Below, piece by piece: positions 1 to 11,491 of a DNA stretch of 64,000 nt. The translations under genes and the position numbers were made by a program. The notes under the pieces were generated by a model. It was not told the DNA's origin. It was given only the letters and a program-made list of their open reading frames with translations, and ran no database searches. Origin of the DNA: Inia geoffrensis (taxonomy: Eukaryota > Chordata > Mammalia > Artiodactyla > Iniidae); NCBI GenBank assembly GCA_036417435.1, contig CM070899.1, positions 67,039,001-67,103,000 of the forward strand, given 5' to 3'. Every line of letters starts with the position of its first letter. Position 1 is the stretch's first letter.

Positions 1-691
1 AATGGTCATGCATCGGAAGCAGCAGTTCTAGTCTGTAAGAAATCAAACTCAGTCATTATTTGGGTTCACTTCTAGTAATTAAGCATTTAAATAGCATTTT
101 GCATATCTAGCATGTTCAGCAACAGTTTTTATAGGCATTCCTCATAAGAACCTAGATCAATAGTATCATCACCAGATCAATATTATCATCTTTATAAGCC
201 ACAAAGTTATGGTGGTCAGGGACCAAGAAAGTCCCTCCCTTCTGCGTGAAAGTGATGCTTCTCTCTGAGGGTAAGTACCAACTTGCTTCTCTAACAGCAG
301 CTTCTGGTTTGTGCTGATTTTTCCACAGTCCTTCAGTCTTTTACTAGTTCCTCTCTTGATGGATAGCAATATTTCAGAACTTCTGACCCTGTCCTGAAGA
401 TGCCATGCATCACATTCTCTGTGGCCAAAGAGGAGCAAAACATACTGCCTTGAAATAATGGTCATGTAATGGCCTGATGTTAAGCTGCTCTAGGGAGCTA
501 TGATTTAAAGGGAACTTACACACCTAAAGAAAAAGAAAAAAGGGATTGAGAACAACTAAAAGAATTGTTATTTATAGTTGGAGCAAGTCAACCACTAAAC
601 AGATAAACTCGGTGCTTAAAATGGATTGTTCTCTCCCTCACCTATCAAGAAAAAGATCCTTTAATTTAATCTTATACATGTGTTGTGCATG
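1..691. other. Unique sequence, no gene seen
   Basis: AT-rich non-repetitive DNA. The 98-codon open frame near 169-465 on the minus strand has no recognisable domain, no signal peptide and no splice context, and I regard it as chance. No RNA gene or promoter was recognised. Confidence 0.5.
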
Positions 692-1242
692 TGATGCTTA
701 ATTTTATGTGTCAACTTGACTGGGCTAAGGAATGCCCAGATAGCTAGTAAAACATTTTTTCCAGGTATGTCTGTGACGGTGTATCTGGAAGATATTAGCA
801 TTTGAATCAGCAGACCGAGTAAAAAAAATTGTCCTTAGCAGTATGGGTGGACATCATCCAATCTGTTGAGGGACTGAATAGAACAAAAAGGTAGAGGGAG
901 GGCGAAACTGCTCTCTCTGCTTGAGCTAGGACATTCATCTTCTCCTGCCCTCAGACATCAGTGCTCCTGTTTCAAGGACATTTGGACTCAGACTGCCGCT
1001 TATACCACTGACTCCCCAATTCTCAAGCCTTAGGACCTAGACTGAGTCACACCATCAGCTTTCCTATTCCTCCTGCTTGTACACACCAGATCATGGGACT
1101 TCTCAGCTTCTGTAGCTGTGTGAGCCAATTCCTATAAGAATTATCTATATATAGGTATGTATATCTATATATGTATATTTATATGTATGTATATAAGTGT
1201 GTGTGTGTGTGTGTATGTGTATATATATATATATATATATAT

Positions 1243-1296
<54 letters not shown>

Positions 1297-1334
1297 CCTA
1301 TCAGTTCTGTTTCTTTGGAGAACCCTGATTAACT
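692..1334 (+). repeat. Old interspersed repeat (LTR- or L1-3'-end-like)
   Basis: The stretch begins with a 'tgtcaacttgactgggct' motif and ends with 'ctttggagaaccctgatt', both hallmarks of a common old mammalian repeat. Between them are phrases typical of the family: 'catcatccaatctgttgagg' and 'cttctcagcttctgtagctg'. It carries the dinucleotide expansion at 1141-1295 just before its right end, where the family usually has a TA tract. I am sure it is a dispersed repeat but not whether it is an LTR or an L1M 3' end. Confidence 0.6.
1141..1295. repeat. Compound TA/TG/TA/CA microsatellite
   Basis: Blocks run in order: irregular TATA/GTAT, (TG)n, about 11 TA units, then about 22 CA units. A TG block followed by TA and CA makes the tract close to self-complementary. 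The 62-codon open frame here is only tyrosine/isoleucine/threonine-histidine repeats from the microsatellite. Confidence 0.9.
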
Positions 1335-1929
1335 TAGTGCACTAACTATAAGCCAACACTTGAAACAAAAGAAAGCAACAATCTCAGGATCAAGAGGCCA
1401 TTCACTATGAACAAGTCCTAGGAGGCCAACCATCCCTAAAATTATTTGTTTTTAAACAGTTTTACTGGACAAACAGTTCAGAAAAACATAATAGATGTGT
1501 ATACCTATATACATTCCATCAAGAATTTTGACTCAGTTGGTCAAGATGTAGACAAGATAACAGGACAACAGGAGATCAGTAACAGATCTAATGACCTTAT
1601 CTAATGGTTACTGGTTTCTGAGCTCTAATCAGTTTGGAAGAAGGCTTTTGGTGCCACCCTGCATTTCCTGTGCTTTGCCTGTTTTGGACAACAGGTCTCT
1701 CCCTCTAAGTGCTTCTCACCCATGCACTTCCTTCCACCTCACTGCACATCTTGGTACCAGTCCTGGCTATCTTTCACCTTGATCCCTGCAATAGCCAATC
1801 TCTGCCTTTAGTCTTACCTCTCTCTGGTCTTTTGCCCATATTTTAAAAGGGCAAACGCCTATCTTTCTTTCTTGCTTTTCCCAGTTTACACTTATTGTTC
1901 TATCATAATTATCATAATTATTAATAATT
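1335..1929. other. Unique sequence, no gene seen
   Basis: Non-repetitive sequence with a pyrimidine-rich middle (1590-1870) and a short ATAATT/AATTAT palindromic AT stretch at about 1900-1932. No exon, promoter or RNA gene was recognised. Confidence 0.4.
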
Positions 1930-2218
1930 ATTTTCATTCTCAAAAGTGCCCCCCAGTGGGTGAAATCATACGCCTAACTTTAAAACAGCATAATTCTAAC
2001 CACATCACTCCTCCACTTAACCCTTTCAGTGGCTTCCCCTTGCCCTTAAAGTCCAAATTCTTTGATAAGGCTTTTTAACTTCTTAATACCACTAAACTGT
2101 ACATACCATGAGGGAAGGGATTTTTTTTTCGTCTGCTTTCTTTACTGCCATGACTCCAGGGACCAGAAAAGTGCTTGGCACATAGTATATACTCAAACAT
2201 GTGCTGACTGATGAGCTT
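1930..2218 (+). repeat. L2 LINE 3' fragment
   Basis: Matches the L2 3' region by eye: 'cttcccct...ccttaaagtcc...aattctttgataaggc', then 'ccatgagggaagggat', ending with the family tail 'gtgcttggcacatagtatat'. Old and diverged. Confidence 0.65.
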
Positions 2219-2239
2219 TTAAGGAACCTACAGTGTGGG

Positions 2240-2706
2240 CACTACCTCTATCTCCTACTTCAGCTCTGCCTTCTCTTCTTTATAGTCTAACCTTCAGTCA
2301 GATTTTACTACTTTCAGTTCCTTCTCACCTCTAGGCCTTTGCATACGTTCTTCCTTCTGCCTGGTACATTCCCCTCCTTCCGACAGCTCTACCTCTCTCT
2401 TCCCCCTAACCTCTAGCCCAATTCCTCTAGGGCCCTGCTTTAAAGTCTTTCCTCTAGGAGGCCCTCCCTAACCCTCTAGTTACGAAATGTCCCCCAACTA
2501 TTTATGCCCACACCACTCTGTACTTCTCCTAAGCTAATACTCATCATATTTACTTTCCAGTTAAGTATTTTTGCTTGCTCTCTCCCTCTCTCCTTCTTTC
2601 CTAGTCTGTTTGCTTCCAGATAGCATTTATACATATTCTCAGCACCCAGGCACCTAATACAATGTCTACCACATGGGAAGCAGCTAATAAGTTACTGTTG
2701 AATTAG
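2240..2706 (+). repeat. L2 LINE 3' fragment, second copy
   Basis: Contains the L2 landmarks 'cctttgcatacgttcttcc', 'tctgcctggtacattccc', 'tctaggaggccctcccta', 'cccaggcacctaatac' and a final 'gttactgttgaattagtga'. It directly follows another L2 piece in the same orientation, either two insertions or one rearranged copy. Confidence 0.7.
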
Positions 2707-2889
2707 TGAAAATAAGCTAATGTGATCTTAAACGTACAGTATAAAGATAAAATGGGATGACAGTCCTGCCTCACACTGCAGTGGGTGAGGTTTAGTCCTG
2801 CATACCATTTGTTAATATAAACATAGCCCCTGCCTGCTCAGAGGAAAGCAATCAGGGACGTTAACAGACTACAACACAGAAACTGAGAC

Positions 2890-3135
2890 AGTTCAGCCTA
2901 GAAAAGAGAGGGAAAGAGGAAACAAAGAAATGAGAACTGCCTTCACATTTCTAGAAGAAATATTAAACATGTTCCGTATGGCCCTGCTAGGATCAATGAA
3001 AGGAATTAGAAGACAAGAGGCTTGGGCTTTTTCAGCAGTCAAAGCTACCTGAAAATAAATGTGTTGTCTGTGAGGCATTCCTTATAGGCAAATTGTGACT
3101 TGGCGGGGGTGTGAGATTGGACTAGATTATTTTTA
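2890..3135 (+). repeat. L3/CR1-like LINE fragment
   Basis: Shows the CR1/L3 3' pattern: 'ttcagcctagaaaagag', 'aactgccttcacattt', 'atgttccgtatggccctg' and 'attggactagatta'. Very diverged. CR1-type LINEs have been inactive in placental mammals, so this is an ancient fossil. Confidence 0.5.
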
Positions 3136-4867
3136 GTCATAAGCAGCAAAGAAAAAAGTAGTAGAGATTGAGGTAGTTAAAGCAGGTTGGTCAGATTAGA
3201 AGGGAAGTCCCCAAAAGACTCCTACGCATACCTCACTCAGCTGGCTGGGAATTCATCCCTGTCCCCACCCTACACACCTGTGAAGAAAAACAGGCTTGCT
3301 CAAGTAGGATAAGAAGCAAGGTTTAAAGAGCAGGATACTAACGGTAGTACAGTCATTGAGGAGAAAATTAAATAGTTGACGGTAATCCATTCCTGTTTAA
3401 AAATACAACAAAAATATACAAGAAGATATTGGAATCAGCAGTAAACTTTTAATAAACACAAGAAAAAGAAAAAGATGTTCACTTTAGTTCAAGGTAAAGA
3501 GAAAGATCTGATCTTCATAATAAATAATAACTAATAACACTTGTGTTCATAGCTCCTGAGTAAGTAATAATTTTAAAAACAAACAAGCAAGGAGATGGAG
3601 TTTTCGACCACTTAATTCCATGAACATAATACTTTTGACCACTTCATATCCTTAACCCAAACTTCAAGTCACTGGTGTAAACATGCATGTCTTATCAGGC
3701 TCTGAGATAAGACTCCAGGTAACAAACTGATGACACTGATCTCCGTTTTGGAGGCCCTGTTGATCTGTGGACTTAATGGGACAGGAAAGAAATTCCCAGC
3801 TGAAAGTCAGAAGAAGTAGCTAGGCCTTCTCATTCAAAAGAGCCTGTCCCAGGGGAGTGGGACCGCTGTTCCCAGGAGGGCTTCCAAAAGATCTTCTGAA
3901 TTATTCATGGTTTGAGTTGGAGCAGCCCACTGCAGGGAATTTTAGAATGCCCTTATGTTTGGCTACCACGCAGGCCCGCTTCAAGGACCTATTCCGGAAC
4001 TCAGGGGGGTCAGGCTGGTTTGTAGAGCACCCTGATGTGTGCCTTGGAACTTCTTTCCCCTGGCCTCCTCTGAGTTGCGCTATGACCTTGCACAAGACTT
4101 TCTTTCTCCTAGGGGACAAATTTGAGATTTAAACACCTCAATATTCATAATTAACATTTTGACTAAACAGACTAAACGTAAATAGAAATGCTTGCTACAG
4201 TTTTGCCACCACTACTCCCCAGCAACCCCCACCCCCCGCCACACACACAGCATTTTCTAATCCAAATGTAAAGAGAGAAAGATATCACTCTCTAGTTAGA
4301 AAAGAAACAGAGCAAGAGATTAAATATGTGATGCCGGTTAAAGTCAACATTCTAAAAATTAAAGGGCTTCATTCTCAGGACAGATTGTCTTGCTCTCACA
4401 ATGGTTTTCTAAAGACCTTGGACTGAAGTCAGAGAGTATCTGCCAAGGATCACAGCCATCCCCCTACTCCACCCACAGTCACAATCGGCCACAGACTATC
4501 AGCCCACAGTCTGACAACGCATCCAGAGAGGATTCTGACCCCAGAAGGGACTGTCCCACAAAGAATTAACTCCTGGGGACCCCTGGCATCAAGGTTAGTT
4601 CAAGTGCTGTGTTCTAACTGAAGAAAGACTTGTTAGCAAATAAAATAACGAAGTCTGGTGATCAGTCATCAGCCCACTGCAAATGGGCAGGAGCAGGATG
4701 TGGAGTGATGGCATAAGGGCTGAGCAGAGGTAGCTCTTCATGGAGGGGGGCAACCAAGGAAGGGTAGGATGGCAGGGGGAGGCCAGGACCAATGGATCGT
4801 TGTTCGTTGTGTGTGGTTTTGCTCATGCCTGTTTCTTTTAATGGGAGAGACTTTGAGGGTATTTATA
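3136..4867. other. Unique sequence, no gene seen
   Basis: About 1.7 kb without an identifiable repeat. The 91-codon frame at 3857-4132 overlaps an antisense frame of similar length, shows no domain, and is judged spurious. 4219-4245 is a C-rich stretch. Confidence 0.4.
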
Positions 4868-5461
4868 TCCTAAGGCAGGGGTCCCCAACCCACCGGTACC
4901 AGGCCGTGGCCTGTTAGGAACCAGGCCGCACAGCAGGAGGTGAGTGGTGGGTGAGCGAGCGAAGCTTCATCTGTATTTACAGCCACTCCCCATCGCTCAC
5001 ATTACCACCTGAGCTCTACCTCCTGTCAGATCAGTGGCGGCATTAGATTCTCATAGGAGCTCGAACGCTAATCTGAACTGCACACGGGAGGGATCTAGGT
5101 CGCACATTCCTTATGAGAATCTAATGCCTGATGATCTGAGGTGGAGCTGAGGCAGTGATGCTAGTGCTGGAGAGCGGCTGCAAATACAGATTATCACTAG
5201 CAGAGCGCTTTGACTGCACAGAGACCATAATAAATCAATTGCTTGCAGGCTCATATCAAAACCCTACCAGTGGGCTTCCCTGGTGGCGCAGTGGTTGAGA
5301 GTCCGCTTGCCGATGCAGGGGACACGGGTTCGTGCCCTGGTCCAGGAGGATCCCACATGCCGCGGAGCGGCTGGGCCTGTGAGCCGTGGCCGCTGAGCCT
5401 GTGCATCTGGAGCCTGTGCTCCGCAACAGGAGAGGCCACAACAGTGAGAGGCCCGCATACC

Positions 5462-5499
<38 letters not shown>

Positions 5500-5837
5500 C
5501 TACCAGTGAGTGGCAAGTGACAATTAAGCTGCATCTTACGAATTAGACTGGACATAAGCAACACACTTCGGGTATCACTGTCTCCCAATACCCCCAGGTG
5601 GGACCATCTAGTTGCAGGTAAACAAGCTCAGGGTTCCCACTGATCTGCATTACGGTGAGCTGTAAAATTATTTCATTATATATTACAATGTAATAATAAT
5701 AGAAATAAAGTGCACAATAAGTGTAATGTGCTTGAATCATCCCGAAACCATTTCCCCCTACCCCCGGTCCATGGAAAAATTGTCTTTCACAAAACTGGTC
5801 CCTGGTGCCAAAAAGGTTGGGGACTGTTGTCCTAAGG
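4868..5837. mobile_element. hAT (MER1/Charlie-like) DNA transposon with intact TSD
   Basis: Element 4876-5829 starts 'caggggtccccaacccac' and ends 'aaaaggttggggactgttg', imperfect terminal inverted repeats of hAT-Charlie type. It is flanked by a perfect 8-bp duplication 'tcctaagg' (4868-4875 and 5830-5837), the hAT target-site length. Internally 'ggcattagattctcatagga' (5038-5057) is inverted near 5109-5129. It carries no transposase frame and was non-autonomous. A CHR-2 SINE sits inside it at 5273-5496. Family naming as MER1-like is from memory of the consensus. Confidence 0.85.
5273..5496 (+). mobile_element. CHR-2-like SINE nested in the hAT element
   Basis: Glu-tRNA-derived head 'ggcttccctggtggcgcagt' with A-box 'tggcgcagtgg' and B-box-like 'gggttcgtgcc', then the 'gagccgtggccgctgagcct' region and an A33+ tail. 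The duplication 'accctaccagtg' occurs at 5261-5272 and 5497-5508. Overlapping 62-110-codon frames on both strands are repeat translations, not genes. Confidence 0.95.
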
Positions 5838-7727
5838 AGAAGAGTCAACAAAGAAAGAGAGGTTTGAAGATAGAGGAAATAGACAGGGTGTGATCAGTGG
5901 GCAAGGGCCCCAGGAAGGGGGGAGGGGTAGACTAACTGCAGACAGGGCAGGGACACCTCTCCCCTGAGGAAGGAGGAAACAGTGAGTGCAAATAGTGGTA
6001 GGCAAGCGTGGGTGTGGAAGCTGAGGAGTTCTTACCCAATGATCAACCACTTCTTGGTGAAGTTGAGGGGCATGAGGCAAAAGTTTGGACTGGTTCTGAG
6101 ATTACAGGGGAAAGGCTGACCAGGAGGATTACTGATGGCCCAGAGGCCCTCCTGACAGTTGGCCTGGGTACAGGTGTCCCAGGAGTAGCCCCCACGGGAG
6201 ATCACAGAAGAGAGTAGAGTCCATGAGGGCCAGGGCAGCTGGAGGAAGCTATTCAGAGGAGGTGGGAAACGACTGGAATCAGTAGTCAAGAGGGTTAACT
6301 GGCCATAAAAGGCACACACTATATGGTTGGTTTCAAAAGAAGGCTCAACAGGTCCTGGGGTCATCAGTAAGTCCTGGTGAGACATTAGACCCTCTTGATG
6401 GCAGTGTTCATGTGAGTGCTCTACAAAAGGGAAAGGTTAGGTCCCAGGGTGAAGAAACAGCATGGAAATGCCTACTGGGATGCAGAAGACTAGCACCTAG
6501 AGAATCTCTCTCCCTACTGTCCCATGACTTCATCATCAGATAACCCACTCTACCGTCCTGAGATGACTCATTTGACACAGGTACTGCTACCTTGTAGCTT
6601 CCACAATCAAGGGAGAGATCAGAGCAGCTGGAAGCAATCAGGGAAGGGGAATGCAGTGCTGCATCCAGTCACCCGCAGCAGAGCCACATGCCAGGCGGGC
6701 AGGGAGTCCAGCCCGGAGACTTGAGGCAAACCTAGCGGGGTTCCTGCGATAATGGGAGCGCGTGACTTGGACATTTTGAGTGTCTGCATCCGTAAAGTAT
6801 GGAGTTTGTCCTAGAATCTAGATGATTTCTAAGCTGTTCCCTGGTTCTATTATTCCTTATCATTCTATCGTTAATTCTACTTATAATTTAAACACCTGAT
6901 GCCAGAGTCCAAGCATCTCTGGCAACCTAAATCTACCACTTAGCAACAAATGAATGGGAAACAATCTGGGACACCAATGTGCCTGTCATAATTTGTTGTC
7001 TGTGTCATTGATTATCATCTAGAAAAGTCATTTGCCCAATTGGGACTTCTGAAATATAAATTGAGGGATATGATTCAAAAAGCCCCCTTTTCACTTTTTC
7101 TTTGAAGTGAAAATCTTATCTCTTTTCCCTTGAAATTTCTATACGTCATTGGGAGGTGGAGGTAAGACAGGAAATGGAAAGTATTAGAATGGAGAGCAGG
7201 GGACATGGTCCAAATGAATAAACAGTTGAAAATACCTCCCGTGTGAAAGATCAGAGGAAATTATGGCTACTTACCTTAGCCAAAGAGATAAGCAGTTACT
7301 TAGACAATCCCACTCTTCCCCACCACCCCCATCACCCACCCTTCAGCAGATGGGGTACACCACTCTGCCCTGCCCACCAGGCAGCATCCATAGCCTACAA
7401 TCCCATCAGATTTTCCAAGGGCCCTGGTTGTGTTAAGAAGCAAGGGGTGCAGAGGGAGCTTACAATGAAGGCCTCTCTTCATCAATATCTAGAAGAATCC
7501 TAGAGAGGACTGAACTAAACTGGTTCAAATCGACATCATTTCTCCACCTCAGTTTATTTCTCTAAAAACTTGCCACCTTCTTTCTCACACCTTCCTTTTC
7601 CTCCTCAGCCTTTTTCCCAAAGAACAATCCAGATTCATTACCTCTACATCCTCACCCCACGGTAAAGAGACTTCCTGCTACCACCCTTCCTCCAGTTCCT
7701 ATTCTCTCTACCACTCAGATTCGAGAT
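5838..7727. other. Unique sequence, no gene seen
   Basis: Contains several 60-117-codon frames on both strands (for example 6032-6385 minus and 7243-7503 plus) with no family resemblance and mutually overlapping; judged chance. Diverged repeat remnants may be present but I could not assign them. Confidence 0.4.
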
Positions 7728-7798
7728 ATGATGCTGAGCAAAAGGGACATGGCCCCTGCCCTCACCCCACTTACAGTCTAACGGGGAAGCCAGCTGTT
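7728..7798 (-). repeat. L2-like 3' fragment (antisense)
   Basis: 'gggacatggcccctgccctc' followed by 'cttacagtctaacgggg' is the reverse of the L2 tail. Short and diverged. Confidence 0.45.
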
Positions 7799-7799
7799 T

Positions 7800-8160
7800 C
7801 CTCTACAATCCTCTCCCATTATTTTTTACCTACCAGATGTTCCTCCCTCTTATCATCCTAGCAACCATCTGTTCATCTTTTTAGTGGAAGCTCAAACGGT
7901 ACCTCCCTTGTGAAATCTTTCTCTACTCCCCTAGGTAGACTTAAATGCTTGTTTTCCTGTGTTCGCACAGCACATAGTACGTAATCAACCTGTTACTGGT
8001 AGGGTTTGGTTGGTTGGTTGGTTGGTTGGTGATTTTTGTGCTTCTTTCTATTCACTAGGATGGTAAATTACTCAAGACAGGGGATGACGTTTTCTCTAGG
8101 TAACTCCAGTGCCCAGAAGAGCATGGCATCTAGCAGTAAACAAATAAAACTGTGTTATAT
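7800..8160 (+). repeat. L2 LINE 3' fragment with (TTGG)n insert
   Basis: L2 signature phrases: 'ttagtggaagctcaaacgg', 'cctcccttgtgaaatcttt', 'aggatggtaaattactcaag' and 'agtgcccagaagagcatgg'. It contains a TTGG tandem run at about 8004-8031. Confidence 0.6.
8004..8031. repeat. (TTGG)n microsatellite
   Basis: About seven tandem TTGG units inside the L2 remnant. Confidence 0.85.
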
Positions 8161-8185
8161 AGTCCATACCTCAGATAATATTCCA

Positions 8186-9015
8186 TCCATTCAGCCATTC
8201 ACACTACAAACCTCAGGATTACCTTTGGTTCATCCTTTTCTCTCTTCCCCTATTCCACCGAAGTCCTGACATATACTTCTGAGTCACTGGCTTCCCCTTT
8301 TCTGCTCTGCAACCCCATGGTCACAGCCTCATCCCAGCCCTTGTCTTTTCTTACCTGGCCTATGACAGCAACCTGCTCATCACTTTCAGCCCTCCCACCA
8401 CTGACTGACCTTTCAAGTTGTTGCAAAAGTGATTTTCTAAAACACAGGTCTAACTTCTCTATCCAGTAGGATAAAGTCAATTCCTTAGCATGGTTCCAAC
8501 TCACCGCTCCAGTCCCATTTCCTACCTCTCTGTGATTGACCTGCCCCAACCAGCCATCTACTCACTTTACGCTTGGGTCACATTACACTGGTACATGCCA
8601 TGTTTGTTCCTGCTTCCGTGCCTTTGCATGTGCTCTCCGCCCTACCTGGACCACCACCATCACCTGTCTATTCCCTCTCTTCCCCAAACACACACACACA
8701 CACAAGCATGTGCACACACATACCTTTTCCTGGCAAGTTCCTATTTGGGATAGAAGCCCAGCTCAAATATCAACTTCTCCCTGAAGCTTTTCTCAAGCCT
8801 GCCAGGATTCATTCGTTTCTCTCACACTGCACCCACACAGTACTTTGTTCATACCCCTAGTGTAGCACTTAATTTACTGAATTTTAATACTGTCTACACA
8901 GCTGTGTCCCCTCCAATATTGTAACTTGTTGGTGCCCAAGACCTATCTAATTCATCTTTGTAATGCACACACGCCATATAATACAACATATAGGAGGTTA
9001 TTAATAAATGTTTTC
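8186..9015 (+). repeat. Long L2 LINE 3' segment (~0.8 kb)
   Basis: A longer L2 copy covering part of the 3' coding end and UTR: 'tgacctgccccaaccagcc', 'cctttgcatgtgctctccgc', 'ctcaaatatcaacttctccc', and a final 'ggttattaataaatgtttt'. A CA run at 8687-8704 arose inside it. The three overlapping plus-strand frames at 8490-8860 are translations of this LINE remnant and the CA run. Confidence 0.7.
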
Positions 9016-9088
9016 ACCACTGCTGAAGATGACTGTAGAGTCTGCATGTCTAGAAATATTAGAAAAGAAAATATGAAACTTTAACCTG

Positions 9089-9172
9089 AATGCTGGGGGC
9101 ACACACTGGTCCCCAGGCAGAGGGATGGACTAGATAATCCCTCAAGGACCCTCTCAATTCTAGTCTGATTCT
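9089..9172 (+). repeat. L3/CR1-like 3' end
   Basis: 'agggatggactagataatccc' followed by 'ccctctcaattctagtctgat' resembles the CR1/L3 terminal region. Short. Confidence 0.4.
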
Positions 9173-9177
9173 CAGAG

Positions 9178-9372
9178 CACTTACTGAGTACAACAGGCCA
9201 AGCACTATGCTGTTGATTTTTTTTTTTTAAATCAAGCATCTTATCTATCTCTCACAACAAACCTGTAAGGTAAGCAAATTATTTCCTTTTCAGTTCTGAA
9301 GAAAGGTAACCTCAGAGAGAAAAGACTTGCCCAAGTTCCTGCAGCCGGACAACAGCAAAGCCCCCTACTGAC
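9178..9372 (-). repeat. MIR SINE
   Basis: Antisense MIR: 'gagcacttactgagtacaac', 'ctctcacaacaaacctgtaag', 'agagaaaagacttgcccaag'. A T-run (9218-9228) interrupts it. Confidence 0.7.
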
Positions 9373-9374
9373 AT

Positions 9375-9984
9375 GAAATTCAAAGACAAGCCTGGCCAAA
9401 AGGAATGGAACTTTTTTAAGCACTGAAGCACAGCAGCGCCCCACTGGCCCTAATGAATGGGAAAGAGCCATCAAAGATATTAACACATGAACAGGCAGAA
9501 ATCAAATGCTTTTCCCTGTAGCTTAAGTGAGCCCTGGTCTCTGTTGAGATTGAGCCACATAAAGTGTAAAACTTAATAAAAAGCAATAAGAACCCAATCC
9601 TTATTACAACTGCAGTTGGAAATATCCCCTACAGAAAGGAGAAAGATTTCAGAAGCAATGAAGAAAACTCTAATTAGTCTCTCACACCACACTTTACCCA
9701 GCAGAATCCAAAACAAAACTCTAGATGGCGTCCCTTTCAAAGGTCCAGCGATTCATTAGTTACTGTACTTTGAAATAGCTGCCAACTAGTCTGTTTCCTG
9801 CCTTCTTTCCAGTGCTGGCCTCACTGGCCTCCTGGCTGGTGTTTCTCACCCCGATTCCCTTCATCCTCTGCCATGTACAGCAGAGCCTAACCTCCATTCC
9901 CTGATCCCACCAGGTTCTTTCCCTACCAGATCATTACTCACGCTGTTCTCAGCCTGCGATGACCTTCCCCAGCTTCTCAAAAAT
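9375..9984. other. Unique sequence, no gene seen
   Basis: No recognisable repeat, exon or RNA gene; a C/T-rich stretch spans about 9780-9960. Confidence 0.4.
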
Positions 9985-11244
9985 ATATATTCAATGGCCA
10001 AAGCTGAAACAATTTGAGCAATGTAACAAATAACCATAGTATTGAATTATAACCTAAAGTATAAAATAAGCATCCATGAGTCTATACTGATATAAATAAA
10101 TGCTTGAATAATGAAATAAAGGCAAGAGTGATATTCCTTACCAAAAATTCCAATTAATAAATGTAGGGAAATAGAAAATCACCATTATAATACCACAGTA
10201 ATAATTGCTAAAGGCAAGATCCATTGATGAATGCTAAAATCAGTGGGGAAAACTGTTCAGGAGAAAAACGATATTAGCACAGCCTCAAAATAGCACCTCC
10301 CAAATTTACTAATGACTGTGATGCTTTTTCTTTTTTTTTTTGCGGTACGCCGGCCTCTCACTGTTGTGGCCTCTCCCGTTGCGGAGCACAGGCTCTGGAC
10401 GCGCAGGCTCAGCGGCCATGGCTCACGGGCCCAGCCGCTCCGCGGCATGTGGAATCTTCCCGGACCGGGGCACAAACCCGCGTCCCCTGCATCGGCAGGC
10501 GGACTCCCAAGCACTGCGCCACCCGGGAAGCTCCCGACTGTGATGCTTTTAACAGATGCCCACAGATCCTTTGACAGACCTCCCTCCAAGAGATGAAGCT
10601 CAAGTCCCTTCACGTTGAGTGTGGCTGAACTTAAGAGACTTGCTTCTGAGGCATAGTGCATGGAAAGGAAGAAACAGTAACTTTACTGGCAACCACGACC
10701 TTGACCATGTGATCAAAGTTAAAATCACCAGCAATCAGTTGTGCAGTTACCATGAGATAACCTGATAATCTGATTTACATGATGAGAAGGGGACATCACT
10801 TCTGTGGTATTCTCCCCAAAATTCATAATCTTAGTTTTATTCAGGTGAAAACACCAGCCAGACTAAAACTGAGGGACATTTTAGAAAATACCTGACTAGT
10901 CTTCAAAAGTATCAAGGTCACAAAAGACAAGCAAAGACAGAGAAACTGTCACAGACTAGAGGAGACTAAAGAGATGTGATGACTTAATGCAATGTGGGGT
11001 CTTGGATCAGATGCTGGAACAGAAAAGGGGCATTTATGGAAAAAACAGGAAAACCTGGAGGAAAAGAAGTGTTTGGCCAATAGTAGTGTATCAATGCTAA
11101 TTTCTTGGTCTTGATAAATATATCATGGTTATGTCAGAGGGTAACACTGGAGGAAGCTGGGTAAAAGTTATATGGGGACATTCGTACTATCTTTGCTACT
11201 CTTATATATCTAGGTTTATTTCAAAATAAAAAGTTTTTTAAAGT
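9985..11244 (+). repeat. Old L1M 3' end, interrupted by a SINE
   Basis: The right part matches the L1M 3' UTR pattern: 'actagaggagactaaagaga', 'agtagtgtatcaatgctaat', and the terminal 'ttatttcaaaataaaaagtt'. The left part (9985-10313) is in the style of the same old element and is less certain. A CHR-2 SINE interrupts it at 10329-10535. Confidence 0.55.
10329..10535 (-). mobile_element. CHR-2-like SINE
   Basis: Complete antisense copy running from a short T-rich tail to 'gccacccgggaagctcc' at the head. Perfect 15-bp duplication 'gactgtgatgctttt' at 10314-10328 and 10536-10550. The 134-codon minus-strand frame across it is a SINE translation. Confidence 0.95.
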
Positions 11245-11365
11245 ACATCTTTTCTTTTTCTGATTCTTGTATGTATTTTATACTTCCATTTTTCTAAAAT
11301 GAGCATGTTTTCCTTGAAAAATCAGAAACAAACAGAAAGATGTTCATTTTTAACAACCACCTTCT

Positions 11366-11491
11366 TGGACTTCCCTGGCGGTCCAGTGATTAAGATTCTG
11401 TGCTTCCAACGCAGGGGGCATGGGTTCAATCCCTGGCTGGGGAACTAAGATCCCACATGCTGCATGTCGCGGTCAAAAAAAAAAAAAAAAA
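11366..11491 (+). mobile_element. CHR-1-like short SINE
   Basis: 'ggacttccctggcggtccag', B-box region 'gggttcaatccctggc', 'ggaactaagatcccacatgc' and an A-tail. It lacks the downstream CHR-2 body, so it belongs to the shorter tRNA-Glu SINE group of cetartiodactyls. No clean duplication seen. Confidence 0.85.

Noticed and set aside
4219..4250. C-rich stretch as a possible quadruplex or promoter element
   Set aside because: Short and irregular, with no supporting context.
5273..5460. Possible functional tRNA gene from the A/B-box head
   Set aside because: It is the tRNA-derived promoter of a SINE; no intact cloverleaf or acceptor stem pairing was evident.
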